Below are positions 25,934 to 33,836 of a stretch of DNA of 48,406 bases, piece after piece. Under the pieces are notes generated by a model. The model had not been told where the DNA came from. It saw nothing but the letters and a program-made list of their open reading frames with translations, and made no database searches. Origin of the DNA: an uncultured Methanobrevibacter sp. (GTDB lineage: Archaea; Methanobacteriota; Methanobacteria; Methanobacteriales; Methanobacteriaceae); contig NZ_CADAJR010000015.1 of NCBI RefSeq assembly GCF_902788255.1, forward strand, positions 1 through 48,406. Reading direction: 5' to 3'. The translations under genes and the position numbers were made by a program. The stretch's first letter is position 1; each line of letters starts with the position of its first letter.

Positions 25934-27601
25934 CTAATTAAATTCTATTTTACCTCTGTTTAGTAGTATATTGGAATTATCTTTCGCTGATTTCTTGTTG
26001 AGTACGGTTTGCGAGTCAATAGTTAACAGACAATTTTTCTGATTGTAGATTGCATTGTTCTCAAGGATGCCTCCGATTCTAAAGTCACACCCCACGATTG
26101 TTAAGACCGATATGAACTGGGTCAGTTCAACGGTATTGTCATTTTTTAAAATGCCCTCGGGACCGTTGCTGATAAAATGAGAGAAACTGCTTGCGGTATT
26201 TTTTCCAAAAATGCACCTGTCGAATTTTGACTTGCTTAAATTGCAGATTACTCCACCCAGTTTTATGGCGCTATTGGAGGCGAAATTGCAGTCAACAACT
26301 TTAATGTATCCGTCATCGATGAGATTTGTGGAATGATTATTTGAATAATGAACCAGATTTTTGGCCATATTGAATATGGCTCCACCGAATGTTGAGGAAT
26401 TCCCCTTAAAGGAGGTTGAGGATATCTCAGCATGACCGTAATTCATGACTGCACCTCCACCCTTTGAAAAATTGTTTGAGAAACTGCATTCCTCTGCCTT
26501 TAAATCTCCATAGTTATATATTGCACCTGCAAACATCTCTGAAGAATTATTTCTGAACTTTGAATCCCTTATGGATAGGGAGGATTCATGATAATTGTAA
26601 ATCGCACCGCCATTATGGGATTTATTCTCTTTAAAAATTGACTTGAAAATGTTTAACTTGTTAAGATTGGCGATTGCGCCACCGGACAATTTGCTTGAAT
26701 TGTTTTCAAAATTGCATTTTTTAGCACTTAACATGTTTCCTTTATTGAAAATAGCACCCCCATCACTTTCAGAATGATTGTTTAAGAATTTACAATCAAA
26801 AAAGGATACCGATGCATCCTTATCAATGAAAATGGCTCCTCCACCGGTCTCATGTTTTTCACTGCCAACGAAGCTGTTATGGCCATTTTTGAAAGTGCAG
26901 TTTTTGATTAGAATATTTTTCCCGGTAATGTTGAAAATACGATTTAAAAAATTCGCATCAATGAAATGCTTATTTCCATCAATTACGAGATTGTCCTCAT
27001 CTAGAGAAATTCCCTCTCGATATCTGGATTTTTCATCCTCTTTTATTTTAATATCAAAGTCCAAATTAATTGATTTTCCACCATTTTGAATGAGATCATT
27101 GAGATAATCAAAATTTTGTGAACTTGGCGGTTTCTGCTGTTCGGGAGTAATGAATTTTTTAAAGGCCTTTTTCCATTGGAGGGAATATTCCTGAGGACTC
27201 ATTGTGAATTTTAAAATGGACTGCCTGTTTCTGAGACGCAACTTAAGTCCTCCGGTCAATTGACTCTCATCAAGATAAATTAGAATAATGTCCTTGTTTT
27301 CATCATCTGCAAATTTAATTTCATTAATAACGTTGGAAGATGCAAGGGAATTTTTGCTGATGAAACATACGAATAGAGAACATGCTTCCAAAGCTTCGGC
27401 AATGGCATCATCCCAATCTATTCCAATGTCAATACCCTGGTCATACCAGATATTATATTTTTCATTTTTAAATTTCTTTAATTCGGAAAATACTATCTCA
27501 GCATCTTTGTGCGAATAGCTAATAAAGATATATTTTCCATCACCATCATAAGCAGGAAACGGTCTTTTTTTAATGAAATCATTCAATTTATCATCATTCA
27601 T
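25934..27601 (-). CDS. TIR domain fused to intracellular beta-helix
   Basis: About 555 residues. Residues 22-155 are a TIR domain: KYIFISYSHKDAEIV, IWYDQGIDIG, WDDAIAEALEACSLFVCFIS and NSLASSNVINEIKFA. Glu94 lies where TIR NADases such as SARM1 keep their catalytic Glu. Residues about 195-545 form a beta-helix of GGAI/NNS repeats (NHSESDGGAIFNKGNML; NNSSKLSGGAIANLNKLNIF) like those of secreted adhesins, yet there is no signal peptide, so the repeats should be cytoplasmic. TIR domains either signal by self-association or consume NAD; the helix could be a sensor or assembly platform. First gene of the eight-gene operon, 14-45 bases before clp. ATG 27601 is chosen over GTG 27610. Confidence 0.88.
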   Translation of the reverse strand: MNDDKLNDFIKKRPFPAYDGDGKYIFISYSHKDAEIVFSELKKFKNEKYNIWYDQGIDIGIDWDDAIAEALEACSLFVCFISKNSLASSNVINEIKFADDENKDIILIYLDESQLTGGLKLRLRNRQSILKFTMSPQEYSLQWKKAFKKFITPEQQKPPSSQNFDYLNDLIQNGGKSINLDFDIKIKEDEKSRYREGISLDEDNLVIDGNKHFIDANFLNRIFNITGKNILIKNCTFKNGHNSFVGSEKHETGGGAIFIDKDASVSFFDCKFLNNHSESDGGAIFNKGNMLSAKKCNFENNSSKLSGGAIANLNKLNIFKSIFKENKSHNGGAIYNYHESSLSIRDSKFRNNSSEMFAGAIYNYGDLKAEECSFSNNFSKGGGAVMNYGHAEISSTSFKGNSSTFGGAIFNMAKNLVHYSNNHSTNLIDDGYIKVVDCNFASNSAIKLGGVICNLSKSKFDRCIFGKNTASSFSHFISNGPEGILKNDNTVELTQFISVLTIVGCDFRIGGILENNAIYNQKNCLLTIDSQTVLNKKSAKDNSNILLNRGKIEFN

Positions 27602-27610
27602 CCAAATCAC

Positions 27611-27783
27611 TAATTGAAGTAAGTTATATTACTCCACATATTCAATTAAAATACATTGCCCGCTTCATTTTCTTAAATTAAATCCAAATTTGGAGTATGA
27701 AAATGATTTAAAGTTCAACGAGATAGCGCCAATATGTGAAAGTGTCTATTTTTATTGATAATATATATGTAAATTATTGTACA
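27611..27783 (-). promoter_or_regulatory. Upstream region of the TIR-Hsp70 operon
   Basis: AT-rich spacer with no gene. On the minus strand GTAATATAAC lies about 25-35 bases before the start codon at 27601 and could be the TATA box of the operon, which would give a short leader. No operator-like inverted repeat was noticed. Confidence 0.3.
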
Positions 27784-27811
27784 TAAAAAACATAAAGCAA
27801 AAACTTTATGT
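27784..27811 (-). terminator. Hairpin plus T-run on the minus strand
   Basis: ACATAAAG (27790-27797) pairs perfectly with CTTTATGT (27804-27811). On the minus strand the hairpin is followed by T6. There is no coding gene directly upstream, only the structured element at 27812-27960, so it probably ends a small RNA. Confidence 0.5.
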
Positions 27812-27960
27812 TACATATATATTACAAAATCAAGACGGATTTTCGAAGCGCTATTCCCATATTTGGAACTGTCATCATGGCCGTTCCGGCATTCAACCGG
27901 ACCGCAGTGATGCGCTATCCTGCATGTAAATCCGTTAGTTCTGGCGATAGTGTTCGTTGA
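27812..27960 (-). ncRNA. Candidate small structured RNA upstream of the TIR-Hsp70 operon
   Basis: Nested complementary blocks occur in the right order: ACGGATTT (27835-27842) with AAATCCGT (27928-27935), AGCG with CGCT (27847 and 27913 onwards), CATCA (27873-27877) with TGATG (27908-27912), and TCCGG (27885-27889) with CCGGA (27897-27901). This gives a long, interrupted hairpin of about 100 bases, GC-rich in AT-rich surroundings. On the minus strand it is followed by a terminator-like hairpin. No clear promoter is seen. It could be an independent RNA or a leader element of the operon that starts at 27601. No known riboswitch was recognised. Confidence 0.4.
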
Positions 27961-27984
27961 TGAAAAAAAGATTGAAAAACAATG

Positions 27985-28019
27985 AAAAAAAAGAAATTTG
28001 TGGATGATTGTCATCCACA
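27985..28019 (-). terminator. Intrinsic-type terminator
   Basis: TGTGGATGA-TTG-TCATCCACA (27999-28019) is a perfect hairpin, followed on the minus strand by T8 (27985-27992). It ends the Ig-like gene whose stop is at 28026. Confidence 0.65.
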
Positions 28020-28025
28020 TCATAT

Positions 28026-28628
28026 TTATTTAAATCCCAAACTGTGCACTTCACCGGTTCTGACATCCACAGTTCTCATATAACCGTCCGCATACTCCTG
28101 TTTGATATAGTTTTCATCAATATAATACCTGTTTGTTTCAGGATACGGATCATTAGTTGGAGGCAGGTTATTAATGTCATACGGAGTGCCTGATGATGAT
28201 TGGGATTCACCGCTGGAAACTTCCGAAGTGGAGGCTTCCTCCTTAATGGTTAAATTTTGAGAGGAGTGATTTGCAGTGAAGTTTTCATTTCCGTCATAGG
28301 TAACATTGACACTATATTTGCCCTTCTTCAAGTTCAAATCAAGTTTGGCATTACCCTTGGAATTGGTTTTAACAACATCATCCGCAACAACCTTGCCTTT
28401 CTTATCGGTTATTGTAATATTCACTATTTCCTTTGAAAGTGCAGTTCCGTTCATATCAGTTAGTTTAATTGACAATTCGGCACTGTCCTCATACTGTGAC
28501 TTGTCACTTGTAATCTTTATTTTAGTAGAATCCTTGGGATTTGTTTTATTTAAGAACATGAAGCCAAGAACTGCCGCAAGAATCACAACGACTATAAGCA
28601 ATATTATGATTATATTCTTATTTTCCAT
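28026..28628 (-). CDS. MENK-type single-span protein with Ig-like domain
   Basis: A 200-residue protein: MENKN, an N-terminal hydrophobic span (IIIILLIVVVILAAVLGFMF), then an outside Ig-like domain of about 90 residues (SIKLTDMNGTALSKEIVNIT; GNAKLDLNLKKGKYSVNVTY) and a serine-rich tail with YADGYMRTVDVRTGEVHSLG. The domain resembles the Ig-like repeats of archaeal adhesins, here as a single copy. It is one of six close paralogues in the window (with 29453, 34319, 34941, 46248, 46858). Anchored outside the membrane, it may contact the cell wall. ATATTAAGGTGAATATCAA precedes the ATG. Confidence 0.85.
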   Translation of the reverse strand: MENKNIIIILLIVVVILAAVLGFMFLNKTNPKDSTKIKITSDKSQYEDSAELSIKLTDMNGTALSKEIVNITITDKKGKVVADDVVKTNSKGNAKLDLNLKKGKYSVNVTYDGNENFTANHSSQNLTIKEEASTSEVSSGESQSSSGTPYDINNLPPTNDPYPETNRYYIDENYIKQEYADGYMRTVDVRTGEVHSLGFK

Positions 28629-28743
28629 TTGATATTCACCTTAATATTGTATATCTTGTTAATACATTATATTTATTTACTTTAAATGAAAAACCTTCAC
28701 AAACTGTTTGTTAAGGTAGAATATTGCTTTATGGGAAAAATCT

Positions 28744-28780
28744 AAAAAAAAGTTGTGAATGGGGCAAATGTCCCCATTCA
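28744..28780 (-). terminator. Intrinsic-type terminator
   Basis: TGAATGGGG (28756-28764) pairs perfectly with CCCCATTCA (28772-28780); T8 follows on the minus strand. It lies 80 bases past the stop of the small secreted-protein gene at 28861. Confidence 0.55.
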
Positions 28781-28860
28781 AATCTAAAAATAATATTCCC
28801 TAACGTTTAAGCATCAGGAATATCATTGCGTATAATTGGAGATTATATTTATTGAAAAAA

Positions 28861-29223
28861 CTAAACGTAATACCTTAATTTTAATGTTGTAACTGGTTTC
28901 TTATGGCCTAGCATATTGCATGCCTTATGTGTTTTAAGGTTTTTTGCCTGAGTATTCCATCCATTATAAATTGGACTTTGTTTCGGTCCTTTCCAAACAT
29001 CAACTATATATTTTCCCTTTTGACCATGATAACTGCCACCATATCCGCTTTTATATCTGCATTTTATTTTAATTGTCTTTTTACCGTCCTTAACCTTAAC
29101 GGTTATTGACTTTTTCCCTTTATATTTGGCGGCTGATACCGGGTCTGCAAAAGCCATGCTAATCGTCATTCCAATCACGAAGATTGCAAGAAGGGCGATT
29201 GTAATTTTAGTTATTTTCTTCAT
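28861..29223 (-). CDS. Small secreted basic protein
   Basis: A 120-residue protein with a signal peptide (ITIALLAIFVIGMTISMAFA, cleavage near SAA). The mature part is basic with a glycine-rich middle (KIKCRYKSGYGGSYHGQKGK) and ends KKPVTTLKLRYYV. It is probably a beta-sandwich wall or surface protein; the family is unknown to me. A truncated relative with the same ending and a similar upstream region lies at 31047-31133. A long AT-rich promoter region with TATATAATTTTATATTTAAA precedes it. Confidence 0.75.
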   Translation of the reverse strand: MKKITKITIALLAIFVIGMTISMAFADPVSAAKYKGKKSITVKVKDGKKTIKIKCRYKSGYGGSYHGQKGKYIVDVWKGPKQSPIYNGWNTQAKNLKTHKACNMLGHKKPVTTLKLRYYV

Positions 29224-29407
29224 AATTCCACCATGTTTTGTTAAATTATTTTCTAAATAACTATATATTTTTTAAAGTATATATAATTTTATATTTAAAT
29301 TAATTTTACATTAAAAAAAAGTTATAAATTTTAAATAAAACTAAAAAATGTTCATCAAAAAATATGATATATAAAATTAGTCAAAATAATGATATACCAA
29401 TCATTTG

Positions 29408-29438
29408 AAAAAAAAGCTGTAGATGCAATAGCATCTAC
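29408..29438 (-). terminator. Intrinsic-type terminator
   Basis: GTAGATGC-AATA-GCATCTAC (29419-29438) is a perfect hairpin followed on the minus strand by T8. It ends the transcript of the Ig-like gene at 29453. Confidence 0.65.
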
Positions 29439-29452
29439 ATTGTTATTTTGAT

Positions 29453-30046
29453 TTATTGACCCTGACCCGGAGCATAATAATTTCCGGCCATGTCATAATG
29501 TCCATTAGGATTATTTTTAATTTTTGATTCATATTCCTGATAAGACATCTTTGAAGAGTCATAATCAACTCCATCCCTCGGTGCATGGTCAAAGGAATTA
29601 TCACTTGCACTTGAAGAGCTCTCAGCAGAAGATGTTACTGCAGGTTCAGGTTCAACGACCTCTTCCTTAATAGTCAATTTCTGATTGGTGTTGTTTCCAG
29701 TGTAGTTTTCATTACCGCCATATGTGACATTTACGGTATACTTTCCTTTCTTCAAATCCAAATCAAGACTGGCCTTACCCTTTGAGTTGGTCTTTACGAC
29801 ATCATCCACAACAACTTTACCCTTCTTGTCTGTGACTGTAATGTTTACAATCTCTTTGGAAATTCCTGTACCGTTCATGTCAGTCAGCTTGACTGACAGC
29901 TTACCACCTTCATACTGTGACTTGTCACTTGTGATCTTTATTTCAGTAGGATTCTTAGCATTTGAATGATTTAAAAGCATGAACCCGGCGGCTGCAAGAA
30001 CAATAATTATAGCTATTAAAATTATGATAATTTGCTTATTTTCCAT
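29453..30046 (-). CDS. MENK-type single-span protein with Ig-like domain
   Basis: A 197-residue paralogue of the 28026 product. MENKQ and a hydrophobic span (IIIILIAIIIVLAAAGFMLL) are followed by the Ig-like domain (TSDKSQYEGGKLSVKLTDMN; ASLDLDLKKGKYTVNVTYGG) and a tail that is different from its neighbours (FDHAPRDGVDYDSSKMSYQE ... YYAPGQGQ). The near-identity of the first 130 residues with 28026 against unrelated tails points to a duplication with tail replacement. AAAGAGTGATAAA precedes the ATG. Confidence 0.85.
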   Translation of the reverse strand: MENKQIIIILIAIIIVLAAAGFMLLNHSNAKNPTEIKITSDKSQYEGGKLSVKLTDMNGTGISKEIVNITVTDKKGKVVVDDVVKTNSKGKASLDLDLKKGKYTVNVTYGGNENYTGNNTNQKLTIKEEVVEPEPAVTSSAESSSSASDNSFDHAPRDGVDYDSSKMSYQEYESKIKNNPNGHYDMAGNYYAPGQGQ

Positions 30047-30075
30047 TTTATCACTCTTTAATTTCTTATGATAAA

Positions 30076-30849
30076 TTAAATACTAAAATTATGTTTACTG
30101 GCGACATAATGAGTAAAATCATAGCCGAATATATTTCCTATAAAGAATAAATGGTTTCCTTTACTTAATTGACCATTATGAGCGGCATAACCAATTTCAG
30201 CTTTAACCTTTGTATAAACTGTTTTAAATTTGATTATTTTTGTTTGTTTTACTTTTTTTGTTACCTTGATTGTTGCATATTTAATAGTATTAGTTCCTTT
30301 ATAATAATGAAACTTAACTTTCATATTATATTTATCAGAACTGTATTTGTTAAAATATCTACTATAATCCCTGGAATACTTCTGAGGATTGGTGTATTTC
30401 TTATTTACAATAGTTTTTTTAACGGTTTTAGATTTTAATACTGGTTTAAGTACTTTACACTTATAATTAGTATCAAATGTATAAAAATCACTGAATTTAT
30501 TTTTTTTGGCAAATCTTAAATCCTTATATGTATCATGATCAATAATTAATTTATAAGTCTTTTTAGGAGCTTTTTTAACACTGTTTATTTGTTTTTTAGC
30601 CTTTTTAGATAATTTATATTTAGGATTATAATCTTTAATATAAACACTTTTTCCCTTTACTTTATAAGTATGGGTTGTTCCAGAGGATGTGTAAACATCA
30701 TTATCCGCAGATGAAATGATATCATCATTATTTGATACAGTAAGTACTTCAGATGCATCACTATCAATTTGAGCAGCATTGACAGCGTTAATTGCTAATG
30801 CAATAATAAATATACTTACAATAATTATTAAAATTTGATTTAATTTCAT
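30076..30849 (-). CDS. Secreted lysine/tyrosine-rich protein
   Basis: A 257-residue protein with a signal peptide (ILIIIVSIFIIALAINAVNA), a Ser/Asp-rich linker, and a very basic Lys/Tyr/Thr-rich region of repeated beta-hairpins (YKVKGKSVYIKDYNPKYKLS; IKYATIKVTKKVKQTKIIKF). It resembles the 11272 product in composition and in details such as the KxxYKxL/ADxxDLRxA-type segment (TYKLIIDHDTYKDLRFAKKN against TYKNIYVDVYGLKDLKKYKC). Probably bound to the wall. GGGAGGGATAAAA gives a strong ribosome site. Confidence 0.75.
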   Translation of the reverse strand: MKLNQILIIIVSIFIIALAINAVNAAQIDSDASEVLTVSNNDDIISSADNDVYTSSGTTHTYKVKGKSVYIKDYNPKYKLSKKAKKQINSVKKAPKKTYKLIIDHDTYKDLRFAKKNKFSDFYTFDTNYKCKVLKPVLKSKTVKKTIVNKKYTNPQKYSRDYSRYFNKYSSDKYNMKVKFHYYKGTNTIKYATIKVTKKVKQTKIIKFKTVYTKVKAEIGYAAHNGQLSKGNHLFFIGNIFGYDFTHYVASKHNFSI

Positions 30850-31046
30850 TTTTATCCCTCCCGATTAAATTCGTGACCAACAAATGTTAGATGACAGTTG
30901 TATTTATCAAGGAGCGATGTCTTTTAATATAAATTACAGGCAAAACCTGAAAATAACATAAAATCTACAAACCCCAAAAAACCTGTTGACTGTCTTATAT
31001 CAACATTTATTGATTTTTAACTATTAACTTGAATAATTTTCTTCAT

Positions 31047-31133
31047 TTAAAGGCCCACAATAGTAGATTTTAATTCTACTTTTGTAACTGGTTTTTTAAG
31101 ACCAAACATAGCATGCTTTAAATGTTTATTCAT
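31047..31133 (-). pseudogene. Internally deleted copy of the 28861 gene
   Basis: A 28-codon frame (MNKHLKHAMFGLKKPVTKVE) whose middle matches the C-terminus of the 28861 product (NMLGHKKPVTTLKLRYYV). Its upstream DNA (31140-31265) also matches the promoter region of that gene (AACTATATA, then TTTTTAAAGTATATATAATT). The pair looks like a duplication in which the signal peptide and core were deleted. Confidence 0.5.
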
Positions 31134-31261
31134 TATTTTCTCATTAATTATTATATAAATAACTATATAATTTTTAAAGTATATATAATTTTATATTTAA
31201 GTTATGTTTAAATTAGAAATAATTTGTAAATATTTAAATAAAATTAAAATATGTTCATTTT

Positions 31262-31293
31262 AAAAAAAAAGATTACGATGAAATAAAATCATC
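31262..31293 (-). terminator. Weak hairpin and T9 run at the end of the DUF6020-like gene
   Basis: GATGA-AATAAAA-TCATC (31277-31293) overlaps the stop codon and is followed on the minus strand by T9. Confidence 0.45.
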
Positions 31294-32755
31294 ATTTGTT
31301 TAATATACGTTTGAAAAATCCTCTTGAAAGAACAGATTCACCAGAACCTTTACTTAATCCCATCCAGATTATCACCAGAAGATAGCAAACAAGCAGATTT
31401 GCATACAAATATCTATAATCCTGTATAGGTGTTGAAAAGAACACAATGACAATATTCAAAAGGTTCGGAACATACATCAGATAAACTTCCTTCGAACGGG
31501 TCAGCGCATGCATCAGTATCAGAAGGATTATTGAAATGTACATGTAGAGTGCCGGACTGTTCAGGAAGGTGTCGAACACGCTTGTCTCTATACCCAGCGC
31601 CAGATTATTCAAGGCGTCAAATGCCGGAGTTCCCCAGTTTGCATATGAAAGGTTTTCATATGGCTGTGTCACATTATACTTATGGGCCCCATAATAGTAG
31701 TTGAAATCGCTCTGAAGCCTGTCGTGGTCGGCGCTCATGTAATACGGCCTTCCGTTCCAGCCGTCCTTGAAGATGTTCCACACCATCGGTGAGGATTCAA
31801 AGAGATACTGCATGCAGTGGAGAGGGTCGCGAAGTGAATATTTCACGGCAAGGTCCACATAGGTGGACCTGTTGGCCTCAAACTCCTTGTAGTCCGTAAT
31901 TGCAAAAATCGGGTCGGTATTCGTTTTTCTGTATGATTCGTTGATCTTGTCGGGATTGATGAGTGTGTGAATCTTCTGCCTGTCGCCATCCTCAATGTCA
32001 AGGTTCAGGTCATAGTCGGCAAGCATATGGGCAAGTTTGGTTGCAAATGCATCCTTTTCATTGTCTGAAACCTCATATGCAACATTCAGTGATGAAATCA
32101 AAAGAATGAATGTCACGGTTAAAATAGTTAAAGCAACACCCATCTTCACGTTCCTTTTCAAGATAAGATAGGCCATATAGACGACTATGCAAACCAGAAC
32201 AACATAAAATCCGTTTCCCCTGAGCTGTGAGACAAAGGCCATAATCAAAGAAAGCAATACAATGAACTTCAAATCAACATTGCCTTTCCGGTCAATCATC
32301 ACCATGATTAAAAAACACAGAAACATCATGCAGTAGCTGAAGAGTATGTCCTTCCACATGGTTATTGAATATAGTCCGTTTATCGGAATCACACAGACAA
32401 TTAGAGAAAAGATCACCTGCCATTTAAAGACATTCCCGTCATCGTCCCTGAAGTATTTACAGATTACGGCCCACATCACAGAAAACACTGAAATCTGAAA
32501 GACACAAATTGAAATGGTGCTCGGATAAACGCTCAGACACATCATCTCAATGAACGTATGGAAAAACGGATGCCAGTTTGTAAATGCGCCGGATGCAATC
32601 TGGTGAAACTGGTTGAAGGTGTCTGTTGTTGCAATGCCCGGATTGAATATAAATAGATAAATGGAAAACACTATAACAGGTATCAAAAATATCGCCAGGT
32701 CACGATAGTTGAATTTCCTGAAGTATTCTACAGTTTCCATTTCCCTAAATTCCAT
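31292..32755 (-). CDS. Polytopic membrane protein, DUF6020/glycosyltransferase-like
   Basis: A 487-residue protein with about ten hydrophobic segments and a large loop (residues about 215-370). The motif GIATTDTFNQFHQIASG near residue 45, followed by NWHPFFHT, is characteristic of the DUF6020 family of membrane proteins, thought to be related to GT-C type glycosyltransferases using lipid-linked sugars. An Asp in the first loop (TTD) would be the catalytic base in that model. The substrate cannot be inferred. The frame is less AT-rich than its neighbours. Starts at 32755 and 32740 are both possible. A T9 run with a GATGA/TCATC hairpin (31262-31293) overlaps its stop. Confidence 0.75.
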   Translation of the reverse strand: MEFREMETVEYFRKFNYRDLAIFLIPVIVFSIYLFIFNPGIATTDTFNQFHQIASGAFTNWHPFFHTFIEMMCLSVYPSTISICVFQISVFSVMWAVICKYFRDDDGNVFKWQVIFSLIVCVIPINGLYSITMWKDILFSYCMMFLCFLIMVMIDRKGNVDLKFIVLLSLIMAFVSQLRGNGFYVVLVCIVVYMAYLILKRNVKMGVALTILTVTFILLISSLNVAYEVSDNEKDAFATKLAHMLADYDLNLDIEDGDRQKIHTLINPDKINESYRKTNTDPIFAITDYKEFEANRSTYVDLAVKYSLRDPLHCMQYLFESSPMVWNIFKDGWNGRPYYMSADHDRLQSDFNYYYGAHKYNVTQPYENLSYANWGTPAFDALNNLALGIETSVFDTFLNSPALYMYISIILLILMHALTRSKEVYLMYVPNLLNIVIVFFSTPIQDYRYLYANLLVCYLLVIIWMGLSKGSGESVLSRGFFKRILNK

Positions 32756-32810
32756 ATCTAATGATATGTACTACATGTTAATAATAATTTTCCAAAAGTT
32801 TAAAAAAAAT

Positions 32811-33071
32811 CTATTTTAAGATGTCTGCGATTTCATCGCCCTCAGGAGTCAGTCTGTATAATCTTCCCTTTTTCTGGTCCTCATTGATGCATTCAACAAC
32901 ACCAGTGTCCTTAAGTTCACGAAGAACCTTTGAGATGTGGTTTGTCCTGATTCCGGTATCCCTTGCAATTTGAGACGGAATCTTGGTTTCATCCTTGAGT
33001 GCCTTTATTGTTTTTACCCTGTATGAGCTAATGATAATAAATCCATATTTCCTTAATGTTTCATCTTCCAC
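32811..33071 (-). CDS. Winged-helix transcriptional regulator (MarR/ArsR-like)
   Basis: An 86-residue single-domain wHTH protein: helix-turn-helix KIPSQIARDTGIRTNHISKV followed by LRELKDTGVVECINEDQKKG and the wing RLYRLTPEGDEIADIL. It resembles the 33837 product in almost every segment (PSKIAKEVGLRTNHVSNVLK). It should bind DNA as a dimer. It is transcribed away from it, with the membrane protein gene 31292 downstream on the same strand, a possible target. AAAGGGGTAGTGTTAGTGTG precedes the ATG. Confidence 0.88.
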   Translation of the reverse strand: MEDETLRKYGFIIISSYRVKTIKALKDETKIPSQIARDTGIRTNHISKVLRELKDTGVVECINEDQKKGRLYRLTPEGDEIADILK

Positions 33072-33366
33072 ACTAACACTACCCCTTTACTTTATTAACT
33101 TGATTAAAATATTTAAATTTAACTACATCTTTAGTGATTAGGCGCATTGCAATCAGTTAGAGATGAAAAAATACATTCTATAAAGGTAATTAAGTCATAT
33201 ATTTTTTCCAAATCATTTCATCTCATCTACATGAACTTATTGAAATATTACAGAAAGTGATTAATGATAAATCAGAATGAATCAATGATGTGTGAAAATA
33301 GTATTTAAGTTTCAAAGTACTGAAATGAATTAGGCAAAATTCAAAAAAATTGATAAAAGAATCACA
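33072..33366. other. Intergenic region
   Basis: About 295 bases. The left part holds the promoter of the wHTH gene (AAATTTAAATATTTTAATC on the minus strand). A short plus-strand frame ending at about 33280 (SSHLHELIEILQKVINDKSE) looks like a possible gene tail but has no start. Nothing else was recognised. Confidence 0.3.
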
Positions 33367-33579
33367 CTACATTTCATCCTTTATCTCATCAATTCTCTTT
33401 TTAAGGTTTTCAAAGGTGCCGTCATTCATACACCTTTCGGAGGATAAATTGTCACCTGAATGGTGGTCGGCCCTTTCAATGAATGAATATATGGTTATGA
33501 CCTCGCTGAATGTGAGCTTTTGTTTCGAAAGCTCCAATAAATCCTTCGGGCTGCCGGATGAGTTATGGTAAACAATCAA
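33367..33579 (-). CDS. Small hypothetical protein, start uncertain
   Basis: A 70-residue frame (IVYHNSSGSPKDLLELSKQK ... RIDEIKDEM) with a helical, charged composition typical of a real protein. It begins with TTG. A good ribosome site (AAAGGGAGATTTTTA) stands before an ATG at 33590 that reads MTDY and stops, in a different frame. This suggests that a single-base change near 33579-33582 has split the gene, or that TTG is used weakly. The opposite frame (33350-33571) looks like its shadow. Confidence 0.45.
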   Translation of the reverse strand: MIVYHNSSGSPKDLLELSKQKLTFSEVITIYSFIERADHHSGDNLSSERCMNDGTFENLKKRIDEIKDEM

Positions 33580-33836
33580 TAGTCAGTCATTAAAAATCTC
33601 CCTTTAGAAAAAATTTCACGGATTCCAATTCAAAAGTCTTATCTGTCAGTTCATATATCTATCGAAATAGGATAATATAAGTTGTGCATATATTTTCAAG
33701 ACGAATACTAAACTTTACAAGAATAACACGAATGTCACCTAAATAATTCAAAATACTATTAAACTGTACACAAAGATGCACAAACAATTGATAAGTTATA
33801 TACACAAATGTATTTAATGTTTTACAAAGAATAATT

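Noticed and set aside
15779-27601. Type VI secretion system (Clp plus kinase plus phosphatase)
   Set aside because: No sheath, tube, baseplate or VgrG-like genes occur, and the phosphatase is of PPP and not PPM type.
27941-27960. Fluoride riboswitch (GGCGATAGTGTTCG resembles its 5' part)
   Set aside because: The conserved 3' part (CTGATG...CCTAC) and a downstream transporter gene are missing.
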